Below, piece by piece: positions 30,796 through 39,612 of a DNA stretch of 64,000 bases. The notes under the pieces are model-generated. The model saw only the letters and a program-made list of their open reading frames with translations. It did no database searches and was not told the DNA's origin. Position numbers and translations under genes: made by a program. How positions within the stretch are numbered: position 1 is the stretch's first letter; every line of letters begins with the position of its first letter. The DNA is taken from positions 124,001 to 188,000 of the forward strand of contig NZ_JACYXK010000025.1 of assembly GCF_014842975.1 (NCBI RefSeq), read 5' to 3'. The DNA comes from Rhodanobacter sp. DHB23 (GTDB lineage: Bacteria; Pseudomonadota; Gammaproteobacteria; Xanthomonadales; Rhodanobacteraceae).

Positions 30796-31531
30796 GCGTG
30801 CGCCCGCCGTCCACGCGGATGATCTGGCCGGTCACGTAGGGCGCGTCGCGCAGCAGCCACAGCACGGCGCCGGCCACGTCCTGCGGCGAGCCGGCGCGCT
30901 GCAGGGGCGTACGGGCGAGCATCGCCTGCTGGTCGTCGTAGGGCTTGCCGTCGCTGGGCCACAGCACGGCGCCGGGCGCCACGCCGTTGACGCGGATGGC
31001 GGGGGCGAGGTCCAGCGCCAGCGCGCGCGTCATCGCCGCCAGCGCGGCCTTGGCCATGCAGTAGACCGGATGGTCCGCCAGCGCGCGCTCGGCATAGATG
31101 TCCACCAGGTTGACGATGGCGCCGCGCGCCGCGCGCAACGCCGGCGTGGCGGCTTGCGCGAGGAAGAACGGCGCCTGCGCGTTCGAGGCGAACAGCTCGT
31201 TCCATTGCGCGATGCCGGTCGCGCCGACCGGGGTGGGGAAGAACGCCGAGGCGTTGTTGACCAGGGCGTCGAGCCGGCCGAAGCGGGCGAGCGTGCCGTC
31301 CACCAGCCTGTCCGGCGCCTGCGGGTCGCCCAGTTCGGCTTGCAGCACGAGGGTGCTGCCGGCGCGGGCGTGCTCGAGTTCGGCCGCCAGTGCCATGGTT
31401 TCCGCCACCGAACGGCGACAGTGCAGGGCGAGGTCGTGGCCGGCGGCGTGCAGGGTGCGCGCGATCACCGCGCCCACGCGCTTGCCGGCACCGGTGACCA
31501 GGGCGACGGGGCGTTCATGGCGGGGCGGCAT
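30785..31531 (-). CDS. Pteridine reductase (short-chain dehydrogenase)
   Basis: The protein has 248 residues. SDR fold with cofactor motif TGAGKRVGAVIARTLHAAGHDLALHCRRS; the Arg-Ser at the end of strand 2 suggests NADPH. Then DALVNNAS, IVNLVDIYAERAL and the catalytic YCMAKAAL (Tyr-x-x-x-Lys). The Asp in NLVDIY where most SDRs have Ser is typical of pteridine reductases, which keep tetrahydropterins or folates reduced. The position next to folB-folK supports this. It converges on folK with an 11-base overlap, so the two 3' ends are antisense to each other. Confidence 0.85.
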   Translation of the reverse strand: MPPRHERPVALVTGAGKRVGAVIARTLHAAGHDLALHCRRSVAETMALAAELEHARAGSTLVLQAELGDPQAPDRLVDGTLARFGRLDALVNNASAFFPTPVGATGIAQWNELFASNAQAPFFLAQAATPALRAARGAIVNLVDIYAERALADHPVYCMAKAALAAMTRALALDLAPAIRVNGVAPGAVLWPSDGKPYDDQQAMLARTPLQRAGSPQDVAGAVLWLLRDAPYVTGQIIRVDGGRTLTV

Positions 31532-31593
31532 GCGGTGGTTCCTGCGCAGTTCGTGATGGCGAGAGCTTGCCGGATCGGCGCAAGCGCGTCATC

Positions 31594-32334
31594 TCACGCC
31601 TTGTCCGATGGCGGGCGCCGCTTGCGCGTGACCGCCTTGCGCGCCGCACCGGCCAGCTTGCGCACGCGCGAGGCCGGGCGCGCTGCGGGCGCGTCATCCA
31701 TTGCGTCGCCGCCTTCGTGCTCGATGCCGTGGCTGAACAGTTCGATGGTGGTGGCGGCCACTTGCCCGGTGTCGTAGTAGGCATAGGCGCCCACGCCCAG
31801 TGCGCCGATCACCGGCAGCCAGCGCGACAGGCCTTCGCCCACGGCGCGCTGGCTGAATTTCACGCCGAGCTGCTTGGCGATGCGTTCCACCACGGCGAAC
31901 GACATGCGGCGGAACAGCAGGCGGTCGCCCATGCGCACCACCAGGTCGCGGAAGGCCTGCGCCGCGGTATGGCGGAACAGGCAGTACAGCATTTGCTCGC
32001 GGCCCAGTTCGGCATGGCGGCCGTAGGCGGCGGCGATGTCGCTGACCATCTGCGCCTGGATCTTCCAGATCGCCATCAGCTCCGGCAGCACGGTGAGCCA
32101 GCCCAGCGGCCCCGGTGGCAGCGCCAGCGTGCCGGAGGTGAGCGCGGCGCGCTGGGCGGCGCGGCTGGCGATCTGGCGCGCCTTCGCCTGCGGATCGTCG
32201 GCGCCCTCCACCTTGCTGGCGGGGATACGGCTGATGAAGTCGAGGATCGCCTGGGTGACGCGGTTCGCCTCCTCCTGCCCACTGATCACGGCGGGAACCT
32301 GGCGGCTGCCGTCGGCCTTGCCGTTCTGGCTCAT
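31594..32334 (-). CDS. EcsC-family protein
   Basis: The protein has 246 residues. It has the EcsC pattern: ARQIASRAAQRAALTSGTLALPPGPLGWLTVLPELMAIWKIQAQMVSDIAAAYG, then an amphipathic stretch with GALGVGAYAYYDTGQVAATTIELF. The C-terminal 35 residues are basic (RKLAGAARKAVTRKRRPPSDKA). The molecular function is unknown; EcsC of Bacillus lies beside an ABC transporter, but there is none here. It is 62 bases from the pteridine reductase gene on the same strand and divergent from the TonB receptor. Confidence 0.8.
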   Translation of the reverse strand: MSQNGKADGSRQVPAVISGQEEANRVTQAILDFISRIPASKVEGADDPQAKARQIASRAAQRAALTSGTLALPPGPLGWLTVLPELMAIWKIQAQMVSDIAAAYGRHAELGREQMLYCLFRHTAAQAFRDLVVRMGDRLLFRRMSFAVVERIAKQLGVKFSQRAVGEGLSRWLPVIGALGVGAYAYYDTGQVAATTIELFSHGIEHEGGDAMDDAPAARPASRVRKLAGAARKAVTRKRRPPSDKA

Positions 32335-32461
32335 GGCGCAACTCCGTGCGATGCGGAGTGGCCAGTCTAGGGCGGCGGCATGAAGCCCGGATCAATGGCC
32401 GGAAAGCGAAACGAGCGCATGACACATGACTTGTGGCCCGCGCCTGGTGGGTCCGGTGTAG

Positions 32462-32479
32462 GTAATGTTATAACATTAC
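32462..32479 (+). promoter_or_regulatory. 18-bp perfect palindrome, Zur-like operator
   Basis: GTAATGTTATAACATTAC reads the same on both strands. It lies 59 bases before the receptor start, and TATAAC inside it can serve as a -10 element, so a bound protein would block the promoter. The half site TGTTATA is like Zur operators of proteobacteria (established for Zur in general; assignment here is inference). Confidence 0.6.
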
Positions 32480-32538
32480 AGTTCATGACCCGGCCGATGT
32501 GCCGGATCGCCGTCTCCCCGGAATCGGAATCCCGACCC

Positions 32539-34746
32539 ATGAAGCTTTCTCCACTTGCCCTGAGCCTCGTCACCGCATTGTGCGTGGCCTCCGTCCATGC
32601 GCGTGCCGATGACGTCACGCCCGTTCCCGCGCCTGTCACGACCGGTGCGGCGACCGGCAACGGGACGACGGATGGCGACGACAGCCAGCAGGCCACGCGC
32701 AACAAGCGTGCGCCGAAAGTGCAGGATCTCAACGGCATCAGTGTCTCGGCCGCGTTGGACCAGGCACGCAATGCGTTGTCGCCCGACACCGGCTCCAGCC
32801 AGTACGTGATCGACGCGAAGGACATCCAGGCGCTGCCGCTGGGCGCTTCCACGCCACTGAACCAGGTGGTGCTGCAGGCGCCGGGCGTGGTGCAGGATTC
32901 CTACGGCGGCCTGCACGTGCGCGGCGACCACGCGAACCTGCAGTACCGCATCAACGGCGTGATCATCCCGGAATCCATCTCCGGCTTCGGCCAGACGCTG
33001 GACGCGCGCGCGATCCAGAGCGTGAGCCTGCTCGACGGCGCGCTGCCCGCGGAATACGGCCTGCGCACCGCCGCCGTGGTGGACATCACCACCAGGAGCG
33101 GCGCCGACCTCGGCAACGGCGGCAGCATCGGCGTCACCGGCGGTTCGTTCGGCACCTTCAATCCGAACGTTTCGCTGTGGGGCAACAGCGGCAACTGGAG
33201 CGCCTACTTCACCGCCAACTACCTGCAGAACGACGTCGGCATCGAGAATCCCACCGCCAGCCGCACGCCGATCCACGACCACACCAACCAGGTCAAGGGC
33301 TTCGGCGACATCACCTACCTGATCGACAACGACACGCGGCTGAGCTTCATGTTCGGCTTCGCCAACAACCGCTTCCAGATCCCTGACAATCCCGACCAGA
33401 CCCCGCAGTTCGGCTACCTCGACGTCACCAACTTCGATTCCGCCAACCTGAACGAGCAGCAGGACGAGCAGACCCGCTTCGGCGTGCTCTCGCTGCAGGG
33501 CAAGCTGGGCGGCACCGACTACCAGGTCTCGCTGGGCCAGCGCTACAGCGGCCTGCAATACCTGCCCGACGACATCGGCGACCTGATGTTCAACGGCGTG
33601 GCCGGTGCCATCGACCAGACCGATCGCGCCAGCACGCTGCAGGCGGATTTCTCCACGCCGCTCGACGACAGCCACACCCTGCGCTACGGCGTGTACGGCA
33701 GCTACGACCGCGCCGGCACCAACACCGACTCGCTGGTGTTCCCCGCCGACGCCGACGACAACCAGGCCAGCACCACGCCGTTCGGCATCTTCACCAGCGA
33801 CCGGATCGTCGCCAGGACCTGGTCCGCCTACGTGCAGGACGAATGGAGCATCGGCGGGAACTGGACGGTGAACTACGGCCTGCGCGGCGACGAGTACAAA
33901 GCCTTCGGAGCCACCCAGAGCCAGCTCAGCCCGCGCGTCGGCGTGGTCTGGCAGGCCGGCGAGAACACCACCGTGCATGCCGGCTACTCGCGCTACTTCA
34001 CGCCGCCGGCGACCGAGATGATCACCGCCGCGAACATCACGGCCTTCGCCGGCACCACCAATGCGGTGAAGAACTACGGCGACAACGAGCCACTGGCGGA
34101 GCGCTCCAACTACTTCGACGCCGGCATCTCGCAGGACATCGGCAGCCACTGGACGCTGGGCCTGGACAGCTATTACCGCCAGGTGGACCGCCTGCAGGAC
34201 GAAGGCCAGTTCGGCACCGCGCTGGTCTATTCCACCTTCAACTACCGCCTCGGCCGCGTGGCCGGCACGGAGTTCACCGCCAACTACAGCGACGGCCCGT
34301 GGACGGGCTACTTCAACTTCGCCTGGAGCAAGGCGATGGGCAAGGACGTGATCACCAGCCAGTACAACTTCAGCCCGGTCGACCTGGCCTATATCGCCAA
34401 CAACTACATCTACCTCGACCACGACCAGAAATACACTTCCTCCGGCGGCCTCAGCTACGCGCTGGACGGCAACACCAAACTCGGCCTCGACTACCTGTTC
34501 GGCACCGGCCTGCGCCGCGACGGCGCGGTGCCGAACGGCGCCAGCATGCCGGCCTATTTCCAGCTCAACCTCAACGTCTCGCACGATTTCGACTTCGACA
34601 CCGTCGGCAAGCTGCACACCCAGCTCGCGCTGATCAACGCGCTGGACCGCACCTACGAGCTGCGCGACGGTACCGGCGTGGGCGTGGGCGCGCCGCAGTA
34701 CGGCCCGCGCCGCGGCTTGTACCTCAGCCTGCAGAAGGACTTCTGA
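32539..34746 (+). CDS. TonB-dependent outer-membrane receptor, possibly for metal
   Basis: The protein has 735 residues. A signal peptide (MKLSPLALSLVTALCVASVHARA) is followed by a short linker with a TonB-box-like ISVSA, a plug domain (LNQVVLQAPGVVQDSYGGLHVRGDHANLQYRINGVIIPE; LDGALPAEYGLRTAAVVDITTRSG) and a 22-strand barrel ending in Phe (YLSLQKDF). No His-rich or CxHD loop typical of ZnuD was noticed. The Zur-like palindrome over the promoter suggests zinc-linked control, so a role in zinc or another metal's uptake is possible but not shown. It stands alone; a REP-like palindrome follows. Confidence 0.88.
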   Translation: MKLSPLALSLVTALCVASVHARADDVTPVPAPVTTGAATGNGTTDGDDSQQATRNKRAPKVQDLNGISVSAALDQARNALSPDTGSSQYVIDAKDIQALPLGASTPLNQVVLQAPGVVQDSYGGLHVRGDHANLQYRINGVIIPESISGFGQTLDARAIQSVSLLDGALPAEYGLRTAAVVDITTRSGADLGNGGSIGVTGGSFGTFNPNVSLWGNSGNWSAYFTANYLQNDVGIENPTASRTPIHDHTNQVKGFGDITYLIDNDTRLSFMFGFANNRFQIPDNPDQTPQFGYLDVTNFDSANLNEQQDEQTRFGVLSLQGKLGGTDYQVSLGQRYSGLQYLPDDIGDLMFNGVAGAIDQTDRASTLQADFSTPLDDSHTLRYGVYGSYDRAGTNTDSLVFPADADDNQASTTPFGIFTSDRIVARTWSAYVQDEWSIGGNWTVNYGLRGDEYKAFGATQSQLSPRVGVVWQAGENTTVHAGYSRYFTPPATEMITAANITAFAGTTNAVKNYGDNEPLAERSNYFDAGISQDIGSHWTLGLDSYYRQVDRLQDEGQFGTALVYSTFNYRLGRVAGTEFTANYSDGPWTGYFNFAWSKAMGKDVITSQYNFSPVDLAYIANNYIYLDHDQKYTSSGGLSYALDGNTKLGLDYLFGTGLRRDGAVPNGASMPAYFQLNLNVSHDFDFDTVGKLHTQLALINALDRTYELRDGTGVGVGAPQYGPRRGLYLSLQKDF

Positions 34747-34761
34747 TCGAAATGCGGTCGC

Positions 34762-34836
34762 GGTAGGCGCACCCTGTGCGCGATGGCTTTGGTGCCTGAT
34801 CGAAGCCAAGAGCCATCGCGTACAGGGTGCGCTACG
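34762..34836. repeat. REP-like palindrome, copy 2
   Basis: Arms GTAGGCGCACCCTGTGCGCG and CGCGTACAGGGTGCGCTACG surround the core TGATCGAAGCCAAGAGCC. It lies between the TonB receptor and midA, both on the plus strand, and may act as the receptor's transcript end. Confidence 0.85.
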
Positions 34837-34900
34837 CGTATGCGGCGTGGCATGCGACGCTCGTCGCATCCGCTATGCTTGCCGCGCTTTCACTGCCGGC

Positions 34901-36100
34901 ATGCCCATGGCCCCCCGACTCCCCGAACCCGGCGCCGACGAGCGCGCGCATTCCGACCGCCTGCTGCAGCACCTGCGCGAGCAGATCGCCGCACACGGGC
35001 CGATGCCGTTCTCGCAGTTCATGGAGCGCTGCCTGTATGCGCCGGGGCTGGGCTACTACAGCGCGGGCAAGACCAAGTTCGGCGAGGCGGGCGATTTCGT
35101 CACCGCGCCGGAGCTGGGCGGACTGTTCGCACGCTGCGTGGTGAACGTGGTGGCGCCGGTGCTGGACACGCCGGGCGACCAGGCGACCTTCCTCGAGCTC
35201 GGCGGCGGCAGCGGCGCGTTCGCCGAGGCGGCGCTCAAGGCCTTCGCCGAGGCCGGCAGCCTGCCGCATCGCTACCTGATCCTGGAGCCCAGCGCCGATC
35301 TGCGCGAACGCCAGCGCGAACGCCTCGCCGCCGCGCTGCCGGCCGAGCTCAACGCGCGCGTGCGCTGGCTGGATGGCCCGCCCGAGCACGGCTGGCGCGG
35401 TGTGCTGTTCGCCAACGAGGTGATCGACGCGCTGCCCACCACGCGCATCGCGATGAAGGGCGGCGAGGTCTACGAGGAATACGTGGCGCTGGACGGCGAA
35501 GGCCGGCTGATGCGGGTGGACCGCCCGGCCGATGCGCTGGTGGCCGGCGCGGTGCGCCACGTCGAGCGCGACCTCGGCGAGGAGTTCGCCGACGGCTACC
35601 GCAGCGAGATCCTGCCGCAACTGCCGTACTGGCTGCAGGCCGTGGCCGGTTCGCTGGAAGCCGGCGTGATGCTGTTCGTCGACTACGGCTACGTGCGCGG
35701 CGAGTTCTACCAGCCCGGGCGCCGCGATGGCACCCTGATGGCGCATTACCGCCACCACGCGCACGGCGATCCGTTGTGGCTGCCCGGCTTGAACGACCTC
35801 ACCGCCTCGGTGGATTTCACCGCGCTGGCCGAGGCCGGCAACAGCGCCGGCTTCGGCGTGGCCGCCTACCTGCCGCAGGCGCAGTTCCTGGTCGCCAGCG
35901 GGCTGCAGGAAGCTTTCGAGACGGCGCACGGGCAAGCCGCCGATGAGGCGGCGCGCTATCGCCTGGCGCAGGAAGTGAAGCGGCTCACCCTGCCCGAGCG
36001 CATGGGCGAAAGCTTCCAGGCGATGCTGTTCGCGCGCGGGCTGGACATGCTGCCGCTGCCGGCGGAATTGCTGGAAGCGGACCAGGGCGGACGGCTGTAG
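34901..36100 (+). CDS. MidA/NDUFAF7-family SAM-dependent methyltransferase
   Basis: The protein has 399 residues. In mitochondria the family's NDUFAF7 methylates an Arg of complex I; the bacterial target is not established. It shows MPFSQFMERCLYAPGLGYYSAGKTKFGEAGDFVTAPELGGLF, the family signature, then SAM motif I FLELGGGSGAFAEAAL (near residue 95), LFANEVIDALPTTRI and VMLFVDYGYVRGEFYQPGR. ATG 34901 gives MPMAPRLPEP; ATG 34907 is an alternative. The stop codon TAG 36098-36100 is the first triplet of a REP-like element (TAGGAGCGC), so the native 3' end may have been altered. Confidence 0.88.
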   Translation: MPMAPRLPEPGADERAHSDRLLQHLREQIAAHGPMPFSQFMERCLYAPGLGYYSAGKTKFGEAGDFVTAPELGGLFARCVVNVVAPVLDTPGDQATFLELGGGSGAFAEAALKAFAEAGSLPHRYLILEPSADLRERQRERLAAALPAELNARVRWLDGPPEHGWRGVLFANEVIDALPTTRIAMKGGEVYEEYVALDGEGRLMRVDRPADALVAGAVRHVERDLGEEFADGYRSEILPQLPYWLQAVAGSLEAGVMLFVDYGYVRGEFYQPGRRDGTLMAHYRHHAHGDPLWLPGLNDLTASVDFTALAEAGNSAGFGVAAYLPQAQFLVASGLQEAFETAHGQAADEAARYRLAQEVKRLTLPERMGESFQAMLFARGLDMLPLPAELLEADQGGRL

Positions 36101-36172
36101 GAGCGCGCCCTGTGCGCGAATGCTTTCCGCTCTGATCGAACATCGGAGCATTCGCGCACAGGGTGCGCTCCT
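36098..36172. repeat. REP-like palindrome, copy 3, filling a convergent gene gap
   Basis: TAGGAGCGCGCCCTGTGCGC begins at the midA stop. GAGCATTCGCGCACAGGGTG and CGCTCCT end at the stop of the S41 protease gene. The element fills the entire 71-base gap and contributes the midA stop codon. Confidence 0.9.
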
Positions 36173-37542
36173 TACTTCGCCACCGGCGCGCCGCGTCCCA
36201 GCGCCATGCCTTTCAGCACGTTGAGCGCCTGCGCCAGCGCGTAGTCGCTGGTGGCGAGCTTGGCCTCGGCGGCGCTACCGTCGTTGTCGATGTTGCCGCC
36301 GGGCTTGGCGCTTTCGTTGGCGAGATGGTTGGGCAGGTCGGCCTCCGAGCTGATCAGCTCCGGCGCGGTGTCGGCCTTCTGCACGCTGAGGTCGGCCAGC
36401 GGGATGTCGGGCTTGATGCCTTCGGCCTGGATCGAGGTGCCGTTGGGCGTGTAGTAGCGCGCGGTGGTGATCTTCACCGCGTGGTCGGCGTCCAGCGGCA
36501 GCACGGTCTGCACCACGCCCTTGCCGAAGGTGCGCTGGCCCATCAGCAACGCGCGGTGGTTGTCCTTGAGCGCGCCGGAGACGATCTCGGCGGCGGAGGC
36601 GGTGCCGTGGTTCACCAGCACCACCAGCGGCGCGCCGTTGAGCAGGTCGCCGTGGTGCGCGCTGAAGCTCATGTTGGAGTCGGGCAGGCGTCCGCGCGTG
36701 GTGACGATGGTGCCGGAGTCGAGGAAATCGTCACTGACGCCCACCGCGGCGGTGAGCAGGCCGCCGGGGTTGTTGCGCAGGTCGAGCACGGCGCCGCGGG
36801 GTGCGCCGCCCTTGGCGATCAGCTCGCCCAGCTTGTGCTCGAGGTCGGGCGCGGTGTCGCTCTGGAACTGGGTGATGCGGATGTAGTCGTAGCCGGGCTC
36901 GAGCTGGCGCACCTTGACGCTGGTGACGTTGATGTTCTCGCGCACCAGGTGCATGTCCACCGGCTTGTCGCTGTCCTTGTGCACGATGGTCAGGGTGATC
37001 TTGCTGCCGGGCTTGCCGCGCAGCTTGTCGAACATGTCGTCCACGTTCTGCCCGTCGATCAGCGTGCCGTCGATCTTCACGATGACGTCGCCGGGCCGGA
37101 TGCCGGCGCGCGAGGCGGGCGTGTCGTCGATCGGCGTGACGATCAGCAGGCTGCCGTCCTGTTCCTCCACCTGGATGCCGAGGCCGCTGTACTGGCCGGT
37201 GGTGTCCTCGTCGAGCTGGGCCAGGCCGTTCTTGTCGAGGTATTCGCTGTGCGGATCGAGGCCGGCGAGCATGCCGGTGATCGCGTCGTTCATCAGGTCC
37301 TTGTTGCTCACCGGCTCCACGTAGGCCTGGCGCACGATGTCGTAGACGCGGCTGAAGCGGCGGATGTCGTCGAGGCTGGGCTGGTTGTCGGCGGCCTGGG
37401 CGGGCGCGTCCGCACGCACGTGGGTGGGCGGCAGGTCGACGGGCGGTTCGGGCGCGCTCGTGGCGGGTGCAGGCGCGTCCTGCGCATGCAGGAACGGCGC
37501 CGCCAGCAGCAGGGCGCACAGGCTGTAGGTGGGAAACCGCAT
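36172..37542 (-). CDS. S41 C-terminal processing protease (CtpA type)
   Basis: The protein has 456 residues. A signal peptide (MRFPTYSLCALLLAAPFLHA) is followed by a helical N-terminal region (FSRVYDIVRQAYVEPV), a PDZ domain (SGLGIQVEEQDGSLLIVTPIDDTPASRAGIRPGDVIVKIDG, about residues 118-158) and the S41 core. The catalytic Ser is in NHGTASAAEIVSGAL (near residue 316) and the Lys in MGQRTFGKGVVQT (near 341). Such periplasmic proteases trim C-termini, often of peptidoglycan hydrolases or their regulators. It lies 107 bases after envC on the same strand, which suits that role. Confidence 0.92.
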   Translation of the reverse strand: MRFPTYSLCALLLAAPFLHAQDAPAPATSAPEPPVDLPPTHVRADAPAQAADNQPSLDDIRRFSRVYDIVRQAYVEPVSNKDLMNDAITGMLAGLDPHSEYLDKNGLAQLDEDTTGQYSGLGIQVEEQDGSLLIVTPIDDTPASRAGIRPGDVIVKIDGTLIDGQNVDDMFDKLRGKPGSKITLTIVHKDSDKPVDMHLVRENINVTSVKVRQLEPGYDYIRITQFQSDTAPDLEHKLGELIAKGGAPRGAVLDLRNNPGGLLTAAVGVSDDFLDSGTIVTTRGRLPDSNMSFSAHHGDLLNGAPLVVLVNHGTASAAEIVSGALKDNHRALLMGQRTFGKGVVQTVLPLDADHAVKITTARYYTPNGTSIQAEGIKPDIPLADLSVQKADTAPELISSEADLPNHLANESAKPGGNIDNDGSAAEAKLATSDYALAQALNVLKGMALGRGAPVAK

Positions 37543-37649
37543 GGAACGACTCCGGGGAAGGGGGTGGAACCGCTGTGCAACCGGCAGGCTCCGACACTAC
37601 CAGCCTGCGACGACAAGGCGTTGCGCGTCAACGCCGGCGGGCCGGGCGA

Positions 37650-38855
37650 TCAGTGTGACTTCAGCCAGCTGCGCGGATCGACCGGCTGGATGCCGTGGCG
37701 CAGTTCGAAGTACGCGCCGGTATTGATGCCGGTTGGGGCGCTGGCGGTGCCCACGGCCTCGCCGGCCTTCACCGCGTCGCCCACGGCGTGCAGCAGGGTT
37801 TCGTTGTTGCCGTACATGCTCATCCAGCCGTTGCCGTGGTTGAGGATCAGCAGCATGCCGTAGCCGCGCAGGAAGCCGGCGTAGACCACGCGGCCGTTCG
37901 CCACCGCACGCACCTCGCTGCCGCCGGGCGCGCGGATCAGCACGCCGTTGCCGTAGCTGTGCACCTCACCGGAGGCCGGCCAGGGCAGGTTGCCGCGGAT
38001 GTCGGCGCCGGCGCTGCCCACTTCCAGTGGCGGCGGTGCCTTGCCGCCATGCTTGCGGGCGGCCGCCTGCTGGGCGGCGGCGCGGGCGGCGGCCTCGCGC
38101 ATCGCCTCGTCGATCTGCTGCTGCAGGCGGGCGACCAGCGAGTTCAGCGATTGCTCGTCCTGCTTCAGCGCGGCCAGCCGTTGCGACTGGTCCTGGTAGG
38201 TGGCGTCGGCTTCGGCGGCCAGCTTCTGCTGCGCGGCGCGCTGCTGCGCCAGCTGCCTGCTTTGCGTCTCGCGCTGGTCGCGCTGCGCCTGCAGCGCCTG
38301 CTGTTCGGCGGTGATCTGCTGCTCCAGCGCCTGCAGCTGGGCGAGGCCGGCCATCAGCTGCTGCACCTTCTGCAGGCGGTCCTGCTGGAAGTACTTCGAG
38401 TAGACCAGTGCGCGCGCGATGCGGTCCATGTCGTCGTTGTCCAGCAGCAGGCGCAGGTCCGAGCCGTGGCCCAGCGCGTAGCTGGCGCGCAGCAGGTCGG
38501 CGATGGCGGCGCGCTGGCTGGCGAGCTTCTGCTGCAGGTCGGCCCGCTGCTGCCGCAGTTGCCCGAGCTGCTGCTGCCTGGCGGCGATCTCGGCGTCGGC
38601 CTGGCGCAGGGCGCGGGCGGCGGCGGCCAGCGCGGTGGTCTGCTTCGCCAGTTCCGCGTTCAGCTCGTCGCGGTGCGCGGCGGTGGCGGCCTGCTGCTTG
38701 CCCAGCGCCTGCACCTCCTGGTGCACGTTGCTCAGCTTCTGCTTCGCCGCGGCCTGCTCGGCCTGGCTCTTGTCCTGCGCATGGAGGGGGGCGATGGCGA
38801 GCGCGGCGGCAAGCGCGGCGACAGGCAGGACGGGGACGCGGACGAGGCTGGGCAT
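37650..38855 (-). CDS. envC: EnvC-like murein hydrolase activator
   Basis: The protein has 401 residues. A signal peptide (about 1-26) is followed by two long coiled-coil stretches (about 28-120 and 165-265, rich in Gln and Ala, for example LQALEQQITAEQQALQAQRDQR) and a C-terminal LytM (M23) domain (about 290-401). The M23 metal ligands are missing: the sites read GNGVLIRAPGG and GAYFELRHG instead of HxxxD and HxH. That is normal for EnvC, which activates amidases AmiA/AmiB at the division septum instead of cutting itself. It is upstream of the S41 protease on the same strand. Confidence 0.9.
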   Translation of the reverse strand: MPSLVRVPVLPVAALAAALAIAPLHAQDKSQAEQAAAKQKLSNVHQEVQALGKQQAATAAHRDELNAELAKQTTALAAAARALRQADAEIAARQQQLGQLRQQRADLQQKLASQRAAIADLLRASYALGHGSDLRLLLDNDDMDRIARALVYSKYFQQDRLQKVQQLMAGLAQLQALEQQITAEQQALQAQRDQRETQSRQLAQQRAAQQKLAAEADATYQDQSQRLAALKQDEQSLNSLVARLQQQIDEAMREAAARAAAQQAAARKHGGKAPPPLEVGSAGADIRGNLPWPASGEVHSYGNGVLIRAPGGSEVRAVANGRVVYAGFLRGYGMLLILNHGNGWMSMYGNNETLLHAVGDAVKAGEAVGTASAPTGINTGAYFELRHGIQPVDPRSWLKSH

Positions 38856-38910
38856 CGACCGATTATCGCCGAGCCGGCGAACCGGGGCGAGCCGGCCGCC
38901 CCGGTGCCGT

Positions 38911-39612
38911 TCACAGGGGCGGCTGGCCCGGCAACGCGAGCGCCTGGCGCAGTTCCGCGCGTGCCGCCGCGTAATCGGCCCGCCACGAGGGATCGTCCAG
39001 CAAGCGCCCGCCGAGCACCGTGCCGGCGAGCCGGCCGGCCTCCACGTCGCTGGGGAAATGCGCGCCCATCACGATGCGGTGCTCGGCATAGAGATCCGCG
39101 CGCGCGAAGATCGCGGCGCGCTTCTCCGGCAGCATGTTGGCCAGCAGCACCGCCGAGGTATAGCCGAACGTGGCATGCCCGCTGGGGTAACTCCAGTCGC
39201 CGGGCTTCTCCGCCGCGAGCGGTTGCACCTGCGCGGACACCACCGCCGGACGCGGGTGCTGCCAGTAATCCTTGGCCTGCTTCACCTCGGCCTTGTCCAG
39301 CGCGGCCACCCGCTTGAAGAAGGCGGCGGTCCTTGGCAGCCGGCTGGCCTGCAGGTCCGATCCCAGCACATCCACGAGGCGGAACACGGACCGCTCCGCG
39401 TCCGCCTTGGCCGCCGCCGATTCGGCGGCGGTCCGGGCGTGTTGCGTGGCCAGCACCACATCCAGGTCGTGCCGCGCCCCGGTCGAACCTGCCGCCGGTG
39501 GCGGCGGCAGCAGGTCCACCAGTGCGACGGGTGTCGGCACGGTGTTGCCGTCGGCGGCCAGGGCGCCCTGGCCGGCCAGCAGCAGCGACAGCAGCAGCAA
39601 CGTGCGCTTCAT
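38911..39612 (-). CDS. Class A acid phosphatase (PAP2 superfamily)
   Basis: The protein has 233 residues with a signal peptide (MKRTLLLLSLLLAGQGALA). The vanadium-phosphatase motif is complete: KQAKDYWQHPRP (K-x6-R-P), SYPSGH with the His, and AEHRIVMGAHFPSDV (R-x5-H-x3-D). PhoN/PhoC-like enzymes release phosphate from organic phosphate esters in the periplasm. ATG 39612 shares its last base with the stop of the upstream TonB receptor gene, so the two are translationally coupled and probably take up and split the same phosphorylated substrate. Confidence 0.92.
   Translation of the reverse strand: MKRTLLLLSLLLAGQGALAADGNTVPTPVALVDLLPPPPAAGSTGARHDLDVVLATQHARTAAESAAAKADAERSVFRLVDVLGSDLQASRLPRTAAFFKRVAALDKAEVKQAKDYWQHPRPAVVSAQVQPLAAEKPGDWSYPSGHATFGYTSAVLLANMLPEKRAAIFARADLYAEHRIVMGAHFPSDVEAGRLAGTVLGGRLLDDPSWRADYAAARAELRQALALPGQPPL

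Noticed and set aside
37650-38855. An active M23 metallopeptidase.
   Set aside because: The HxxxD and HxH zinc ligands are absent. Together with the coiled coils this is the EnvC activator type.
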